From Virgibacillus_O xinjiangensis (GTDB lineage Bacteria; Bacillota; Bacilli; Bacillales; Amphibacillaceae), in contig NZ_JBHRSA010000041.1 of NCBI RefSeq assembly GCF_042643145.1, positions 178,154 through 242,153 of the forward strand: a DNA stretch of 64,000 nt, read 5' to 3'. The translations under genes and the position numbers were made by a program. Below are positions 7,988-17,072 of this stretch, piece after piece (position 1 is the stretch's first letter; each line of letters opens with the position of its first letter). The notes below the pieces were generated by a model. It did no database searches. It had not been told where the DNA came from and saw nothing but the letters and a program-made list of their open reading frames with translations.

Positions 7988-8120
7988 ACCTATGCCGCTG
8001 CGGAAACTCCACTTCGCTTTCCGCGGGTGACCCGTGAGCTTCCTCGAACTGGCGTTCTCCGGGATCTCACTCTGGTCACGGTTCCCGCAGGAGTCTCGTG
8101 GATTTCCTCCGCTGGTTGGT
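7988..8120 (+). repeat. dispersed repeat A, copy 1
   Basis: About 133 bp whose reverse complement recurs at 44525-44658 with roughly 85-90% identity by eye. Landmarks in order: CTGCGGAAACTCCACTTCGC, GTGACCCGTGAGC, CTCGAAC, GGTCACGGTTCCCGCAGGAG, GATTTCCTCCGCTGG. It faces repeat B copy 2 across the IS110 remnant. Confidence 0.85.
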
Positions 8121-8132
8121 GGTTATACTTCA

Positions 8133-8623
8133 GTGGACGCCTGTTCCCGTAGAATGGAAGTATTAGGCATTCTCATAAATTTGATTTTTAGTGAGAAAGC
8201 TTCACTAGACATTGATTCCATGACCGACGTTCATCCGATTACCAGAAAACTACACCAAGCGGAGACAAAATACGTAGACTCCCTCAGGAAAAGTTATTCT
8301 GCTGGGCCTTTAAACGCTTTTTTTTGAATTAAATTTTTTTTGTAAAGGTACATTGTGTTTGTTTCATCACTCATTTAACACGTTGCGGTGGGAGATTGGT
8401 ATATTCTCCCATCATATACTTTATAGGCACATTGGATCTCTGCATCTTAGGGGACTTACCCTCCCATATCTCCTGGCATCAAGTGCCTACATTCCTTCGT
8501 TGGGTCTTACCCTAACGCAGAGGTCGGCAACTGCTCCTGCATGGACTAATCCTCGCGGACTGTCTGAAGTCTTGGTATGGCCGACTTCTCCGTGTCTGGA
8601 TTGTTTTTCAGGGATGAAAAACC
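8133..8623. other. non-coding segment beside the IS110 remnant
   Basis: No gene is supported. The part from about 8380 to 8620 is GC-balanced and rich in short complementary segments on the transposase strand, and lies immediately 3' of the transposase. In IS1111-type members of the IS110 family the non-coding RNA-bearing end lies on this side, so it may be the remains of that end. 8133-8370 shows nothing recognisable apart from an AT-rich run at 8320-8345. Confidence 0.4.
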
Positions 8624-9625
8624 CTAAGCTGCTTTAGACTCAACGAGGAAAGGCATATCCTGCATCATATGGTCTATATCAAACTTTCGGCCGTGCTTAC
8701 ACAAGCCATGACATATTTGAAGCAACTTTCGCGATAGAACAACCAATGACTCTTTGCCTGTCAAAGGATTCTCTCTGCGAGAGATATAATAGTCATAGAG
8801 AGCTTTAAAAGCTTTATTCGCATGCAATAATCCATACTTTCCAATTGATTGATAAGCATACTGATTTCCATTCTGGCCATTTCAGATCCTTCTTGTATGC
8901 CTATGGAGTGCTCAGCGTGATGCATCAGCTGTTCGACTTTCTTTTGCGGAAGATAGGTATGTCCAGCTTCACGATGGGCTTGAGTCATCTCTACAGGTGA
9001 AACATTCAAGAAGTCGACAGGCAATGGAGTGTCTTTTAGAATCGCGCAAGCTTGCTTGCCTAGTCCCTTGTAAACAGATTGAAATTCAGGGAAGTAAAGG
9101 TCTAACCAACGTCGTATACGATTCTGAATGGAAGATAGATCTTTTCTAAGGCGACTACGAAAAGCTGTGCCTTTGCGTAATTCAGCCTCAACGGTGCCTT
9201 GTTCCCTAGGAATACTGTAATGACCATACGTGATCATTTTTGGCGATGAGCCGGGCATCTTTCCTATCATTCTTGCTTGGCAGATTGTCATCAAGTTCTT
9301 TGGACTTCTTCACGTGATGAGGATTCACTAATACAAAAGGAATATCGTAGTCCGTTAGGAATTCTGCAAGGTTCATCCAATAGTGGCCCGTTGGTTCAAA
9401 GCCGACCAAGACCCGCTCTTTGCCGTGTGTCTCTACAAGTTTCATGAGAGTTGTGTAAAAAGCTTCGAAATCCTGGCGGGATTGTTTTATCCTCCAGCTT
9501 TTACTCAATTCACGCCCACGATCATCGACAGCGCATGCGTAGTGAGTCGCTTTAGCGATGTCCACTCCAACAATTAGAATTTGTTCATTCACTTGTTCAA
9601 TACGCGAATTTCTATTATGATGCAT
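8624..9625 (-). pseudogene. IS110-family transposase, frameshifted and internally deleted
   Basis: Three reading frames together make an IS110-type DEDD transposase. 9625-9206 carries the N-terminal RuvC-like part (LIVGVDIAKATHYACAVDD, LVGFEPTGHYW, NDRKDARLIAK). A frame change near 9210-9250 leads into 9250-8840 (linker helices, LRKDLSSIQNRIRRWLDLYFPEF). A second change near 8840 leads to the C-terminal tail (ALYDYYISRRENPLTGKESL) ending at 8624. The Transposase_20 core with the catalytic Ser (the segment normally starting 'SIPGIG') is missing at that second junction, so the gene is dead. The ATG follows AAGGAGG. Confidence 0.85.
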
Positions 9626-9720
9626 GTAAAGATCCTCCTTAGTTATGAGTTGGTGGCACCTGCATCATAACGGAGGGTCTTTCTTTATGCAATAGGCTAT
9701 TCCTTCATTAACAGGAATGG

Positions 9721-9809
9721 CTCCTGTGGGAACAGCACGAGTCTGAAGACCCCGGAAGAAGCGTTCTTTGCTTCTGAGGAGACTGAAGCCGTGCCCACGG
9801 AAAGCGAAG
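9721..9809 (-). repeat. dispersed repeat B, copy 2
   Basis: About 89 bp that match, as reverse complement, 44327-44418 at about 90% identity by eye. Landmarks on its own strand: CTTCGCTTTCCGTGGGCACG, GTCTCCTC, AACGCTTC, CTTCAGACTCGTGCTGTTCC, CACAGGAG. Confidence 0.85.
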
Positions 9810-9916
9810 TATTTTTGTCGGAGCGGATGCAATATCTGTCGAAGCGCGGGTTTATCGGCAAGACATGTGATAGATTTACATCTATGTCGTTAGTGATTTC
9901 AATTGCGAGGACCCAC

Positions 9917-9946
9917 AAAAAAAGCCGTCTCCGGAGAGACAGCTTC
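9917..9946 (-). terminator. terminator of yisL
   Basis: On the minus strand: AAGCTGTCTC, 4-nt loop, GAGACGGCTT, then T7. Confidence 0.9.
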
Positions 9947-9948
9947 TA

Positions 9949-10320
9949 TTAAGGGGAGATTCCCAATGGCAGACGGCCGAACCCGAGAATCAGTGCCAGC
10001 AGAATGGCGATCACCAGCTGGATCCATGGACCTCTTGCCGGTTTTTCCTTCTTTGTTTTCCCCATAATCATTTCTGCTGCTGCAATGACCCATAGTCCTG
10101 CCAACCCTTTGGTGATTGCTTCAGCCAGAATCGGCATGCTTGGATTGGAAAGATAATTCCAGAGCAGCATGATGCCTGTAAAAAGTACCAGTAAATAGTC
10201 CAATCGTAAAATCATGTGGACGATTTTGCCCGCCTTGCCGTTTCCGCCTTTGTACAGCGCTACTGCGGCAACAAGCAGGATGATCAGCAGCACCCATGAG
10301 GTGATGTGCGTATGTATCAT
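9949..10320 (-). CDS. yisL: YisL family membrane protein (DUF1516)
   Basis: About 123 residues with four hydrophobic helices: MIHTHITSWVLLIILLVAA, IVHMILRLDYLLVLFTGI, GLWVIAAAEMIMG, and VIAILLALILGFGRLP. This is the UPF0344/DUF1516 pattern of B. subtilis YisL (which starts with a similar THLHITTW). Function unknown. Three in-frame ATGs exist (10341, 10323, 10320); AAGGAGG lies between the first and second, and family alignment favours 10320. Confidence 0.88.
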   Translation of the reverse strand: MIHTHITSWVLLIILLVAAVALYKGGNGKAGKIVHMILRLDYLLVLFTGIMLLWNYLSNPSMPILAEAITKGLAGLWVIAAAEMIMGKTKKEKPARGPWIQLVIAILLALILGFGRLPLGISP

Positions 10321-10426
10321 CATCCAGTCCTCCTTCTTCATGTTACTGCCATAATATCATGGACCATCCGAAAAATCATTTTAAAGAATTTTTAAGCTCC
10401 CTGGAGAAGTAAAAATATTAAAAAAC

Positions 10427-10435
10427 TGTTATACT
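10427..10435 (+). promoter_or_regulatory. extended -10 of rocD
   Basis: TGTTATACT (TGn + TATACT), 40 nt before the ATG; no convincing -35. Confidence 0.5.
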
Positions 10436-10474
10436 AGAAAAGTATATTTATTTATAAGTTATCGGAGGGATAGT

Positions 10475-11671
10475 ATGGTACGTACGAGTCAGGAAATTAT
10501 CGACCAAACACAGGAATTCGGAGCGAAGAATTATCATCCACTTCCTGTTGTCGTAGCTAAAGCGGAAGGTGTTTGGGTGGAAGACCCTGAAGGCAACCGC
10601 TATATGGACATGCTCAGTGCCTATTCGGCAGTGAACCAAGGGCATCGTCATCCAAAAATCATTGAAGCATTGAAGGAACAAGCAGATCGAGTTACTCTTA
10701 CCTCCCGTGCATTCCATAACGATCAATTGGGACCATGGTATGAAAAGATCTGCAAGCTGACGAATAAAGAGCTGGCATTGCCAATGAATACAGGGGCTGA
10801 GGCTGTCGAAACAGCTGTCAAAGCAGCACGCCGTTGGGCTTATGATGTCAAAGGAGTGGAAGAGAACAAAGCAGAGATCATCGCTTGTGAAGGAAACTTC
10901 CATGGACGTACCATGACAGCCGTTTCCCTCACTTCCGATGAGGACAATAAGCGTGGATTCGGTCCAATGCTGCCAGGAATCAAAGTCATTCCTTATGGTG
11001 ATATCGAAGCATTGAAAGCGGCCATCAATGAAAACACTGCTGGCTTCCTGTTCGAGCCGATCCAAGGAGAAGCTGGAATCGTCATGCCTCCAGAAGGCTT
11101 TTTGAAAGAAGCATATGATGTATGTAAGGAAAATAATGTTCTCTACATCGCTGATGAAATTCAAGCAGGTCTTGCACGAACCGGTAAGATGTTCGCATGT
11201 GACTGGGAGAATGTCACACCGGACATGCATATCCTCGGCAAGGCACTGGGCGGCGGAGTATTCCCTATCTCCTGTGTAGTAGCCAATAAGGATATCCTTG
11301 GCGTCTTCAATCCAGGCTCCCACGGGTCCACTTTCGGCGGTAACCCGCTGGCATGTGCTGTATCTATCGCTTCTCTAGAAGTGTTGGAAGAAGAGAAACT
11401 TGCCGACCGTTCCCTGGAACTCGGTAATTATATGAAAGAAGAGCTACAATCCATTGACAATCCAAAAATCAAGGAAGTACGTGGGAAGGGTCTGTTCATC
11501 GGTGTTGAACTCACAGAAGCAGCCCGTCCTTACTGTGAAGAGCTGAAAGAAAGAGGACTTCTCTGTAAAGAAACCCATGAAAATGTCATCCGCTTCGCAC
11601 CACCATTGATCATCGACAAGGAAGACCTGGATTGGGCGATCAGCCATATCAAAGAAGTTTTGAAAGGCTAA
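10475..11671 (+). CDS. rocD: ornithine aminotransferase RocD
   Basis: 398-residue class III PLP aminotransferase converting ornithine and 2-oxoglutarate to glutamate semialdehyde and glutamate. Visible motifs: substrate loop NYHPLPVVV (residues 19-27), [20 protein letters not shown], the PLP-contacting Asp227 in IADEIQ, Lys256 in ILGKALGGG (Schiff-base lysine), and [13 protein letters not shown]. The length matches bacterial RocD. It is a single-gene unit here (no rocA, rocF or rocR beside it), bounded by a strong terminator; GGAGGG precedes the ATG. Confidence 0.95.
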   Translation: MVRTSQEIIDQTQEFGAKNYHPLPVVVAKAEGVWVEDPEGNRYMDMLSAYSAVNQGHRHPKIIEALKEQADRVTLTSRAFHNDQLGPWYEKICKLTNKELALPMNTGAEAVETAVKAARRWAYDVKGVEENKAEIIACEGNFHGRTMTAVSLTSDEDNKRGFGPMLPGIKVIPYGDIEALKAAINENTAGFLFEPIQGEAGIVMPPEGFLKEAYDVCKENNVLYIADEIQAGLARTGKMFACDWENVTPDMHILGKALGGGVFPISCVVANKDILGVFNPGSHGSTFGGNPLACAVSIASLEVLEEEKLADRSLELGNYMKEELQSIDNPKIKEVRGKGLFIGVELTEAARPYCEELKERGLLCKETHENVIRFAPPLIIDKEDLDWAISHIKEVLKG

Positions 11672-11677
11672 AAATCG

Positions 11678-11717
11678 AAAAAGGAGGTGTCCCCACTGTA
11701 GGGACACCTCCTTTTTT
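11678..11717. terminator. strong bidirectional terminator
   Basis: A long stem (AAGGAGGTGTCCC with its complement at 11701-11713), 7-nt loop, A-run and T-run on the two sides; serves rocD and the convergent DUF418 gene. Confidence 0.92.
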
Positions 11718-12901
11718 CATGCTTCTTTTCCATTCTTACGCCGAAATGGCTGCCTCTTATTATAGGTCAAACTACGCCAGATCCACTCAAGCGGCCCGAA
11801 ACGAAACTGGGCCATCCACCATCTACTGAGCATGATTTGTATGATGAAAATTCCTGCAGCAATCAGGACAGTGGAAGAGGGAGACACGGATCCATACAAC
11901 CCTAGTCCGATGCCATAGAAGATCACCACACTGACAACCGACTGGAAAATATAATTGGACAGTGCCATCCTTCCAACCAAGCTGAACGGCCGAATGACCA
12001 GCCGTCCCACCTTTGTTTGCGCAGCCAAGGCAAAGGTTGCTATATAGAATAACGCCGAGGCGGTCCCTCCAATATTATCTTGTATATAAGAGAACCAAGT
12101 CGGATTGCCGAATATGTAAGGTCCTGCCTTCAACACCATAAAAAGCAGCAGCATGATTCCCCATATTTTCATCAGGGATGCTTTTGATTCCTCCGGTTTA
12201 TGGAAGATCCGTTTCCTCGCTAGATACATCCCAATCAGAAACATTGGCAGCAGCATGCAGATCAGGATGAGAAATGACCCAGCATTGGAAAACATCCAAT
12301 CTCTGAGATTCTGACCCCAAATATCCGTCAAGCTTCCACTTTGATAGTTATCAAATGCTTGCTGGATCTCCGATTCAAATGTCTGATCGAGATAATCACG
12401 GGCCGCATACAGACCCAATGTAAAGAGGGCTGCACTGCCCAGCAGCAAAGCCATAGCCCAAAGTAGCAACGTTTTTTCCTTCACTCTGAGGAACAAAAGC
12501 ATCAACAGTCCGATACTCCCATAAGAGAGAAGAATATCCCCATGCCAAATCAAGAAAGCGTGAACCAATCCAAATCCGATAAGGATCAATAACCTTCTGG
12601 CCAGAAAAGGTTTTACCCTAATTCCTTTTTCCTGAAGCCTTTCGTTCATCAGCTGGAATCCAAACCCGAACAAAATGGAGAACATGGTATAAAAGCTCGC
12701 CTGAAAGAAAATATCAATCATGCGGAGTGTCCACTGGTCTATGGAAGACGGCCATGCTTCCCATTGCCCTCCATAGATGAAATATGGTGCTGAAAAAGTG
12801 CCGATATTCACGATGAAAATTCCAAATATGGCAAACCCCCTGGCTGCGTCCAGCCATTCCAGACGATTCGCGTCTTTCACCGGCTGAGGCTGTAAATCCA
12901 T
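11717..12901 (-). CDS. DUF418 family membrane protein
   Basis: 394-residue polytopic membrane protein with about nine hydrophobic segments. N-terminal LEWLDAARGFAIFGIFIVNI and YTMFSILFGFGFQL are the hallmark of the YeiB/YxaH group with a C-terminal DUF418 domain (FSLVGRMALSNYIFQSV). Related proteins are thought to be envelope acyl-transferase-like or transport-related, without firm assignment. Start at the ATG at 12901, 9 nt after GGGGGAGG; a TTG two codons earlier is too close to that site. Confidence 0.85.
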   Translation of the reverse strand: MDLQPQPVKDANRLEWLDAARGFAIFGIFIVNIGTFSAPYFIYGGQWEAWPSSIDQWTLRMIDIFFQASFYTMFSILFGFGFQLMNERLQEKGIRVKPFLARRLLILIGFGLVHAFLIWHGDILLSYGSIGLLMLLFLRVKEKTLLLWAMALLLGSAALFTLGLYAARDYLDQTFESEIQQAFDNYQSGSLTDIWGQNLRDWMFSNAGSFLILICMLLPMFLIGMYLARKRIFHKPEESKASLMKIWGIMLLLFMVLKAGPYIFGNPTWFSYIQDNIGGTASALFYIATFALAAQTKVGRLVIRPFSLVGRMALSNYIFQSVVSVVIFYGIGLGLYGSVSPSSTVLIAAGIFIIQIMLSRWWMAQFRFGPLEWIWRSLTYNKRQPFRRKNGKEA

Positions 12902-12997
12902 AAGCAAAATCCTCCCCCTCTATATAACCCCTGCAATTACTATTCGCGTAACATCCAATAAATCCTCCAATTAAAGTTAGAGTGTCCTTTCTCTCCG

Positions 12998-13006
12998 TGA
13001 TATAAT
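12998..13006 (+). promoter_or_regulatory. extended -10 of ctaB
   Basis: TGATATAAT (TGn + TATAAT), 32 nt before the ctaB start; -35 weak. Confidence 0.6.
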
Positions 13007-13037
13007 AGATAGGTAGTCCTTTAAAGGTGGGAATTTA

Positions 13038-13973
13038 ATGGGAAATGAATACATGAACGTTTCCGGGGGTCATAAATCTTCGAAAACTTTCAAACAACAA
13101 AGCAATCTTATCACTGATATAAAAGCATTAGTCAAGTCAGGTGTCCTCATTGCCAATGCCTTGCCAGTGTTTGCCGGTTTCTGGCTGGCCCTGCATTTCA
13201 CTGACGCCTCGTTCGGCGAATTTTGGGGTAGCTTCCTGTTGACCATGGCCGGCAGCACCTTGGTGATGGCCGGAGCACTTATTCTCAACAACTGGTATGA
13301 TTCGGATATTGACACGGTAATGGACCGAACGAAACATCGGCCGACCGTCACTGGAAGCTTTTCTTTGAAAACGGTGCTCCGGATCGGCATTGGAGCGACA
13401 ATTGCCGGTTTCATCCTTCTATTATTCACTACTTGGGAAACGGTTTTTTATACATGGATCGGCTGGTTCACTTATGTTGTCCTCTACACGATGTGGTCCA
13501 AACGCCGGTATACACTGAACACCGTAATCGGGAGCATTTCAGGAGCAGTAACTCCCTTGATTGGCTGGTCAGCAGTCGATTCAGCCATTCATATTGTACC
13601 TCTGACACTTTTTCTCCTTCTATTCATCTGGCAGATACCGCATACCTTTGCCATTGCCATCAGAAAGCATGATGAATACAAGGCAGCCGGCGTCAAAATG
13701 CTCCCTGTAGTGCATGGAATGGATGTAACCAAGCGGCAGATGACCATATACGTGGCGACACTGCTCCCCCTTCCCTTCCTGCTGCCCGCACTGGGAGTGC
13801 CATTTATGGTGATCGTTACAATATTGAATGCAGCATGGCTGGTTTTATCGATCCGTGGCTTGTTTACAGATGAACACAGGAAATGGGCTTATTGGAACTT
13901 TTTATACTCGGTCAATTACCTTACCATTGTATTTATGCTCTCCATCCTCGTCACCCTGCCGATCTTCGACTGA
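13038..13973 (+). CDS. ctaB: protoheme IX farnesyltransferase (heme O synthase) CtaB
   Basis: 311-residue membrane prenyltransferase that adds farnesyl to heme B to give heme O, the precursor or cofactor of heme-copper oxidases. Nine hydrophobic segments; the two Asp-rich substrate motifs are seen as NNWYDSDIDTVMDRTKHRP (near residue 85) and IAIRKHDEYKAAGVKMLP (near residue 210), with the conserved IWQIPHTFA before the latter. It is divergent from a DUF418 gene and lies next to the cba oxidase cluster, which gives it an obvious client. Ribosome site AAAGGTGGG. Confidence 0.95.
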   Translation: MGNEYMNVSGGHKSSKTFKQQSNLITDIKALVKSGVLIANALPVFAGFWLALHFTDASFGEFWGSFLLTMAGSTLVMAGALILNNWYDSDIDTVMDRTKHRPTVTGSFSLKTVLRIGIGATIAGFILLLFTTWETVFYTWIGWFTYVVLYTMWSKRRYTLNTVIGSISGAVTPLIGWSAVDSAIHIVPLTLFLLLFIWQIPHTFAIAIRKHDEYKAAGVKMLPVVHGMDVTKRQMTIYVATLLPLPFLLPALGVPFMVIVTILNAAWLVLSIRGLFTDEHRKWAYWNFLYSVNYLTIVFMLSILVTLPIFD

Positions 13974-14074
13974 TTATCGGCAGGAAAACGAAGACGGAGG
14001 GCATTTTTATGGTGGGCTCCTGCAGGATCTTATGAGATAGTTTAAGCAGCAAGCAATTCCTCCTTTTCAAACCC

Positions 14075-14115
14075 AAAAAACCGGCACTGACAGCAAATGC
14101 TTTCAGTGCCGGTTT
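14075..14115 (-). terminator. terminator of the cba/sco operon
   Basis: On the minus strand: AACCGGCACTGA, 12-nt loop, TCAGTGCCGGTT followed by T-rich sequence; overlaps the last codon of the operon. Confidence 0.88.
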
Positions 14116-14671
14116 ACTCATATTCTGATCGGTCGATGAACAATAATTGGATGAAATATATAAGAATACTGATAGCAAGAAACAAGAATGCCCAGCCAAG
14201 TGTTTTCTGTTCAACAATCAGATAGCTGTTGCACAACTGAGTTGGCGAAGCAATATAAAGCCAGGCCATAATTCCGCACGCAGCAGCAGAAGTAATGTAC
14301 ACACCATTCTTCCACATGCCAGTAAGTTTGCTCCAACTGTCCCGCAGCGGTACACCAGCAAGAAATGGTAGACTGATGAACTTGAAGATTTCTACAGCTG
14401 GAATGGTAAGTGCTTCATCCATCGTACGAGGAAGCAGCCAGTACAGCATGATGATCATAAACAACAATATTCCCGGCACTCCATCCTGATTCCACTTAGA
14501 AAACAATCCAGGGAACTTTTTCTGGAAGAATGGAGCCATCAACATACCAGCGATGACAAACAACGGCATCTGCATATGCATATGAATGGCCATGATAGAT
14601 TCCGCCAAAGTTACTACCGGGGGGAGCATTAGAAATATATAGAGTGCTAAACTATAACCAGCCTGTTTCAT
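14114..14671 (-). CDS. membrane protein, possible oxidase assembly factor
   Basis: 185 residues with five to six hydrophobic helices. The conspicuous segment is MAIHMHMQMPLFVIAGMLMA near residues 27-46: His and Met residues facing a helix, similar in style to the HM-rich helix of CtaG-type oxidase assembly proteins and to DUF1404. I do not recognise a family with certainty. Its start overlaps the stop of the SCO gene (ATGA), so the two are translationally coupled and it is the last gene of the oxidase cluster, which supports a role in copper or oxidase assembly. Confidence 0.6.
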   Translation of the reverse strand: MKQAGYSLALYIFLMLPPVVTLAESIMAIHMHMQMPLFVIAGMLMAPFFQKKFPGLFSKWNQDGVPGILLFMIIMLYWLLPRTMDEALTIPAVEIFKFISLPFLAGVPLRDSWSKLTGMWKNGVYITSAAACGIMAWLYIASPTQLCNSYLIVEQKTLGWAFLFLAISILIYFIQLLFIDRSEYE

Positions 14672-15300
14672 CTTTCTCTCCCCTTATCCAAGGTATTGTT
14701 TACTTTTGCAGCAGCCCCTTCGATATCTGTATAATCCATCACATCTGCCAGATTCCCTTCTGGGTCTACCAGGTAAAATGCAGAATTATGAGTGAAATTA
14801 CCATTCTGATCCGGAATGACCACCACACCAAATTCATCCAACAGCCGGTTCAACTCCTGTTGATCCGAAATGCGCGCCATCCTCCACGTCTCACCGTCAC
14901 TGTTAAACATCATCCGGTATTTTTCCAACGCTGCCGGATCATCTTGTTCTGGATCGAAGCTGATACTGAGAAAGACAATATCTTCGCCGATATACTCTGC
15001 CGGGATGGAGTTGTATACCTGGGCTTGATTCATCTCCAGCTCCGGACATACATCCATACATGCTGTGTAGATGAAGGTGATGAATACATACTTGCCAGCG
15101 AACTCATCGAAAGAATAGATCCGCTCTTTACTGTCTTCCAACGTTACTTCCGGAAAGGCAGGCTGCTCAGCGCGCAATGCATTGGTTCTGGCTGTCTCTA
15201 ACGTATATGCCTGGAAACCATCAGTTGCTGTAAAAATTAGGATGAATCCAAATAGGAGGACCATGGCAATTGAGATCTTATGTTGTTTATTATTCTGCAC
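14668..15300 (-). CDS. SCO1/SenC-type copper chaperone
   Basis: About 210 residues: one N-terminal membrane anchor (ISIAMVLLFGFILIF) and an extracytoplasmic thioredoxin-like domain. The copper ligands are present: CMDVC (Cys81/Cys85 from this start) and the distal His in NFTHNSAFYLVD. SCO proteins deliver copper to the CuA site of oxidase subunit II. The GTG at 15300 is well spaced from AGGAAGT; the GTG at 15309 abuts it. It follows cbaA by 76 nt with a hairpin between, so it may be partly separated from the structural genes. Confidence 0.9.
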   Translation of the reverse strand: MQNNKQHKISIAMVLLFGFILIFTATDGFQAYTLETARTNALRAEQPAFPEVTLEDSKERIYSFDEFAGKYVFITFIYTACMDVCPELEMNQAQVYNSIPAEYIGEDIVFLSISFDPEQDDPAALEKYRMMFNSDGETWRMARISDQQELNRLLDEFGVVVIPDQNGNFTHNSAFYLVDPEGNLADVMDYTDIEGAAAKVNNTLDKGRER

Positions 15301-15335
15301 AGGAATCACTTCCTAACTAGTGTTATGAATCAAGC

Positions 15336-15369
15336 AAGAGACAGTCCGGCTGGCACCGGCTGTCTCTTT
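15336..15369 (-). terminator. hairpin between cbaA and the SCO gene
   Basis: Stem AAGAGACAG / CTGTCTCTT with an inner CCGG pair; no strong T-run on the minus side, so it may attenuate or protect RNA ends rather than terminate fully. Confidence 0.5.
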
Positions 15370-15376
15370 GCCTGTT

Positions 15377-17056
15377 CTACCATGTACGGAATGGAGGCGA
15401 ACCTGGAGGTGCATTGACAATCAGATCCACTACTGGGATAACGTATCCCATGGAAACAACTGCAATCATCAGCACAATCCATAGTCCCCAACGTTCCGTC
15501 CACTTAGGTGTTGGTCCGGCGTTCGGTTCCGGTTCTGCAATCGGGAATTCCGTTTGCCCTTTCGGAGCCCGGAACATGAGGTGGAAAACAATATAGACCA
15601 TCATTACCACACCTATGATCAACAGCGTACCACCGACAGCGAGGAACATGAGGTATGGATCCCAACTCAATGCTGTCGCGTTATCTCCATACGTTGAATA
15701 GGATGTTCTTCTCGGAGAACCGAGCAGTCCGACCCAGTGCATGGCTCCAGCCATGAACAGCATTCCTGCTGTCCAGATCAGTGTTTGGATGACGCCGAGC
15801 TTATTCATTTTTGGTGTCAGCTCACGTTTTGATAGATATGGAATCAACCAGTAGGCAATCCCGAAGAATGTAAGCATGACAGTCGTTCCCACTGTAAGGT
15901 GGAAGTGGCCGGTTACCCATAGGGAATTATGCACTACTTGGTTCAATTGGTTATTAGTCTGCGCAATACCGCCTGCTCCGCCCGGAATGAATGCAATCAT
16001 AGCTATCATTGGTGCAAGGAAGCGGACATCTCCCCATGGGAGTGTTTTCACCCAGCCGAGAAGGCCTTTTGCGCCTTTTTTCCTTCCGGTTCTTTCAAAG
16101 ACTGCGAACATGGCGAATGCAGTCATTAGAGATGGGAAAGCAATGGATAGACTCATGAATACATGCATGAACTTCAGACCTTGGGAAAATCCTGGGTCAA
16201 TGATCTGGTGGTGGAAACCGCCAGGAATATTAAGAATAACAAGCATGATGATGACCAAACGGGTCAATGAATCACTGAACAACCTTCCTCCTATGATCCT
16301 TGGTACCGCTACATACCATGCAGAGATAGCTGTCAGATACCAAATGTTCACAAGCGTATGTCCAAAGCTCCAGAACAATGTGCGGGCAAGCAGTACATTG
16401 ACAGTCTCTTTCCAGCCGAATGCCCATGGAATCAAAGTGAATACTTCGATCGCCACTCCGATACTTCCGAAGAACAACATGACGAATACGCCGACCGCAA
16501 AGAAGGAAAGAAGTGGAATATGCTGGCCACGGTTCTGCTTTCTCCATTTTGCTACGTTGATAAAACAGCCGAATGCTGCAACCCAGATCCCGACGACCAG
16601 AAAGACGAGGCCGATATAAAACCAAGGTGAAGCCTGCATGGGCGGATAGAAGGTATACAGGACGGAAGCATCGCCTGACACAATCATTGATCCTGACATG
16701 ACTGTGCCGACTGCCATGAGCCCGAATGCTGTCCAGCCCATTTTACGGACTGCTGGCAGCAGACCTCCCAGCGTATGTGATAATACTGCATAAAAGTATC
16801 CTACTGTAAATAGTGCTGTGAATACCAGGACCATCAACACCCCGTGTCCTGTAAGTGCTTGATAATAGTCGAACCATGGCGGCAATTGCATCAGTCCCGC
16901 ACGGTTCAATCCCTGAAACAGCCCCAGAAACCCGCCGATCAATAATGCAATGAATGCGACAGAGAAATACGTCAATGTAAGTCGGGAATCTTTCTGGTTG
17001 ATGCCCAGAGCCTTATTTGCCTTTTCGCTAAATGGTTCTCTTACTGGCAATTCCAT
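15377..17056 (-). CDS. cbaA: ba3-type cytochrome c oxidase subunit I
   Basis: 559-residue heme-copper oxidase subunit I of the B family (CbaA). Twelve or more helices. Metal ligands are visible: low-spin heme His in LTGHGVLMVL (near residue 71), CuB region FWSFGHTLVNIWYLTAISAWY (His and the cross-linked Tyr), the His pair in GGFHHQIIDP, and the two heme ligands of WVTGHFHLTVGTTV. C-terminus APPGSPPFRTW. It reduces O2 and pumps protons in the cytoplasmic membrane. It is downstream of cbaB with a 16-nt gap; AAGGAGGC precedes the ATG. Confidence 0.95.
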   Translation of the reverse strand: MELPVREPFSEKANKALGINQKDSRLTLTYFSVAFIALLIGGFLGLFQGLNRAGLMQLPPWFDYYQALTGHGVLMVLVFTALFTVGYFYAVLSHTLGGLLPAVRKMGWTAFGLMAVGTVMSGSMIVSGDASVLYTFYPPMQASPWFYIGLVFLVVGIWVAAFGCFINVAKWRKQNRGQHIPLLSFFAVGVFVMLFFGSIGVAIEVFTLIPWAFGWKETVNVLLARTLFWSFGHTLVNIWYLTAISAWYVAVPRIIGGRLFSDSLTRLVIIMLVILNIPGGFHHQIIDPGFSQGLKFMHVFMSLSIAFPSLMTAFAMFAVFERTGRKKGAKGLLGWVKTLPWGDVRFLAPMIAMIAFIPGGAGGIAQTNNQLNQVVHNSLWVTGHFHLTVGTTVMLTFFGIAYWLIPYLSKRELTPKMNKLGVIQTLIWTAGMLFMAGAMHWVGLLGSPRRTSYSTYGDNATALSWDPYLMFLAVGGTLLIIGVVMMVYIVFHLMFRAPKGQTEFPIAEPEPNAGPTPKWTERWGLWIVLMIAVVSMGYVIPVVDLIVNAPPGSPPFRTW

Positions 17057-17072
17057 GTGATTGCCTCCTTCC

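Noticed and set aside
7946..8152. Reading frame within repeat A (and its counterpart at 44505-44918) that gives similar proteins (RFPRVTRE..., VTVPAGVS...)
   Set aside because: The similarity comes from the dispersed repeat itself; there is no ribosome site, the frames differ in extent, and no known domain. I treat these as artefactual translations.
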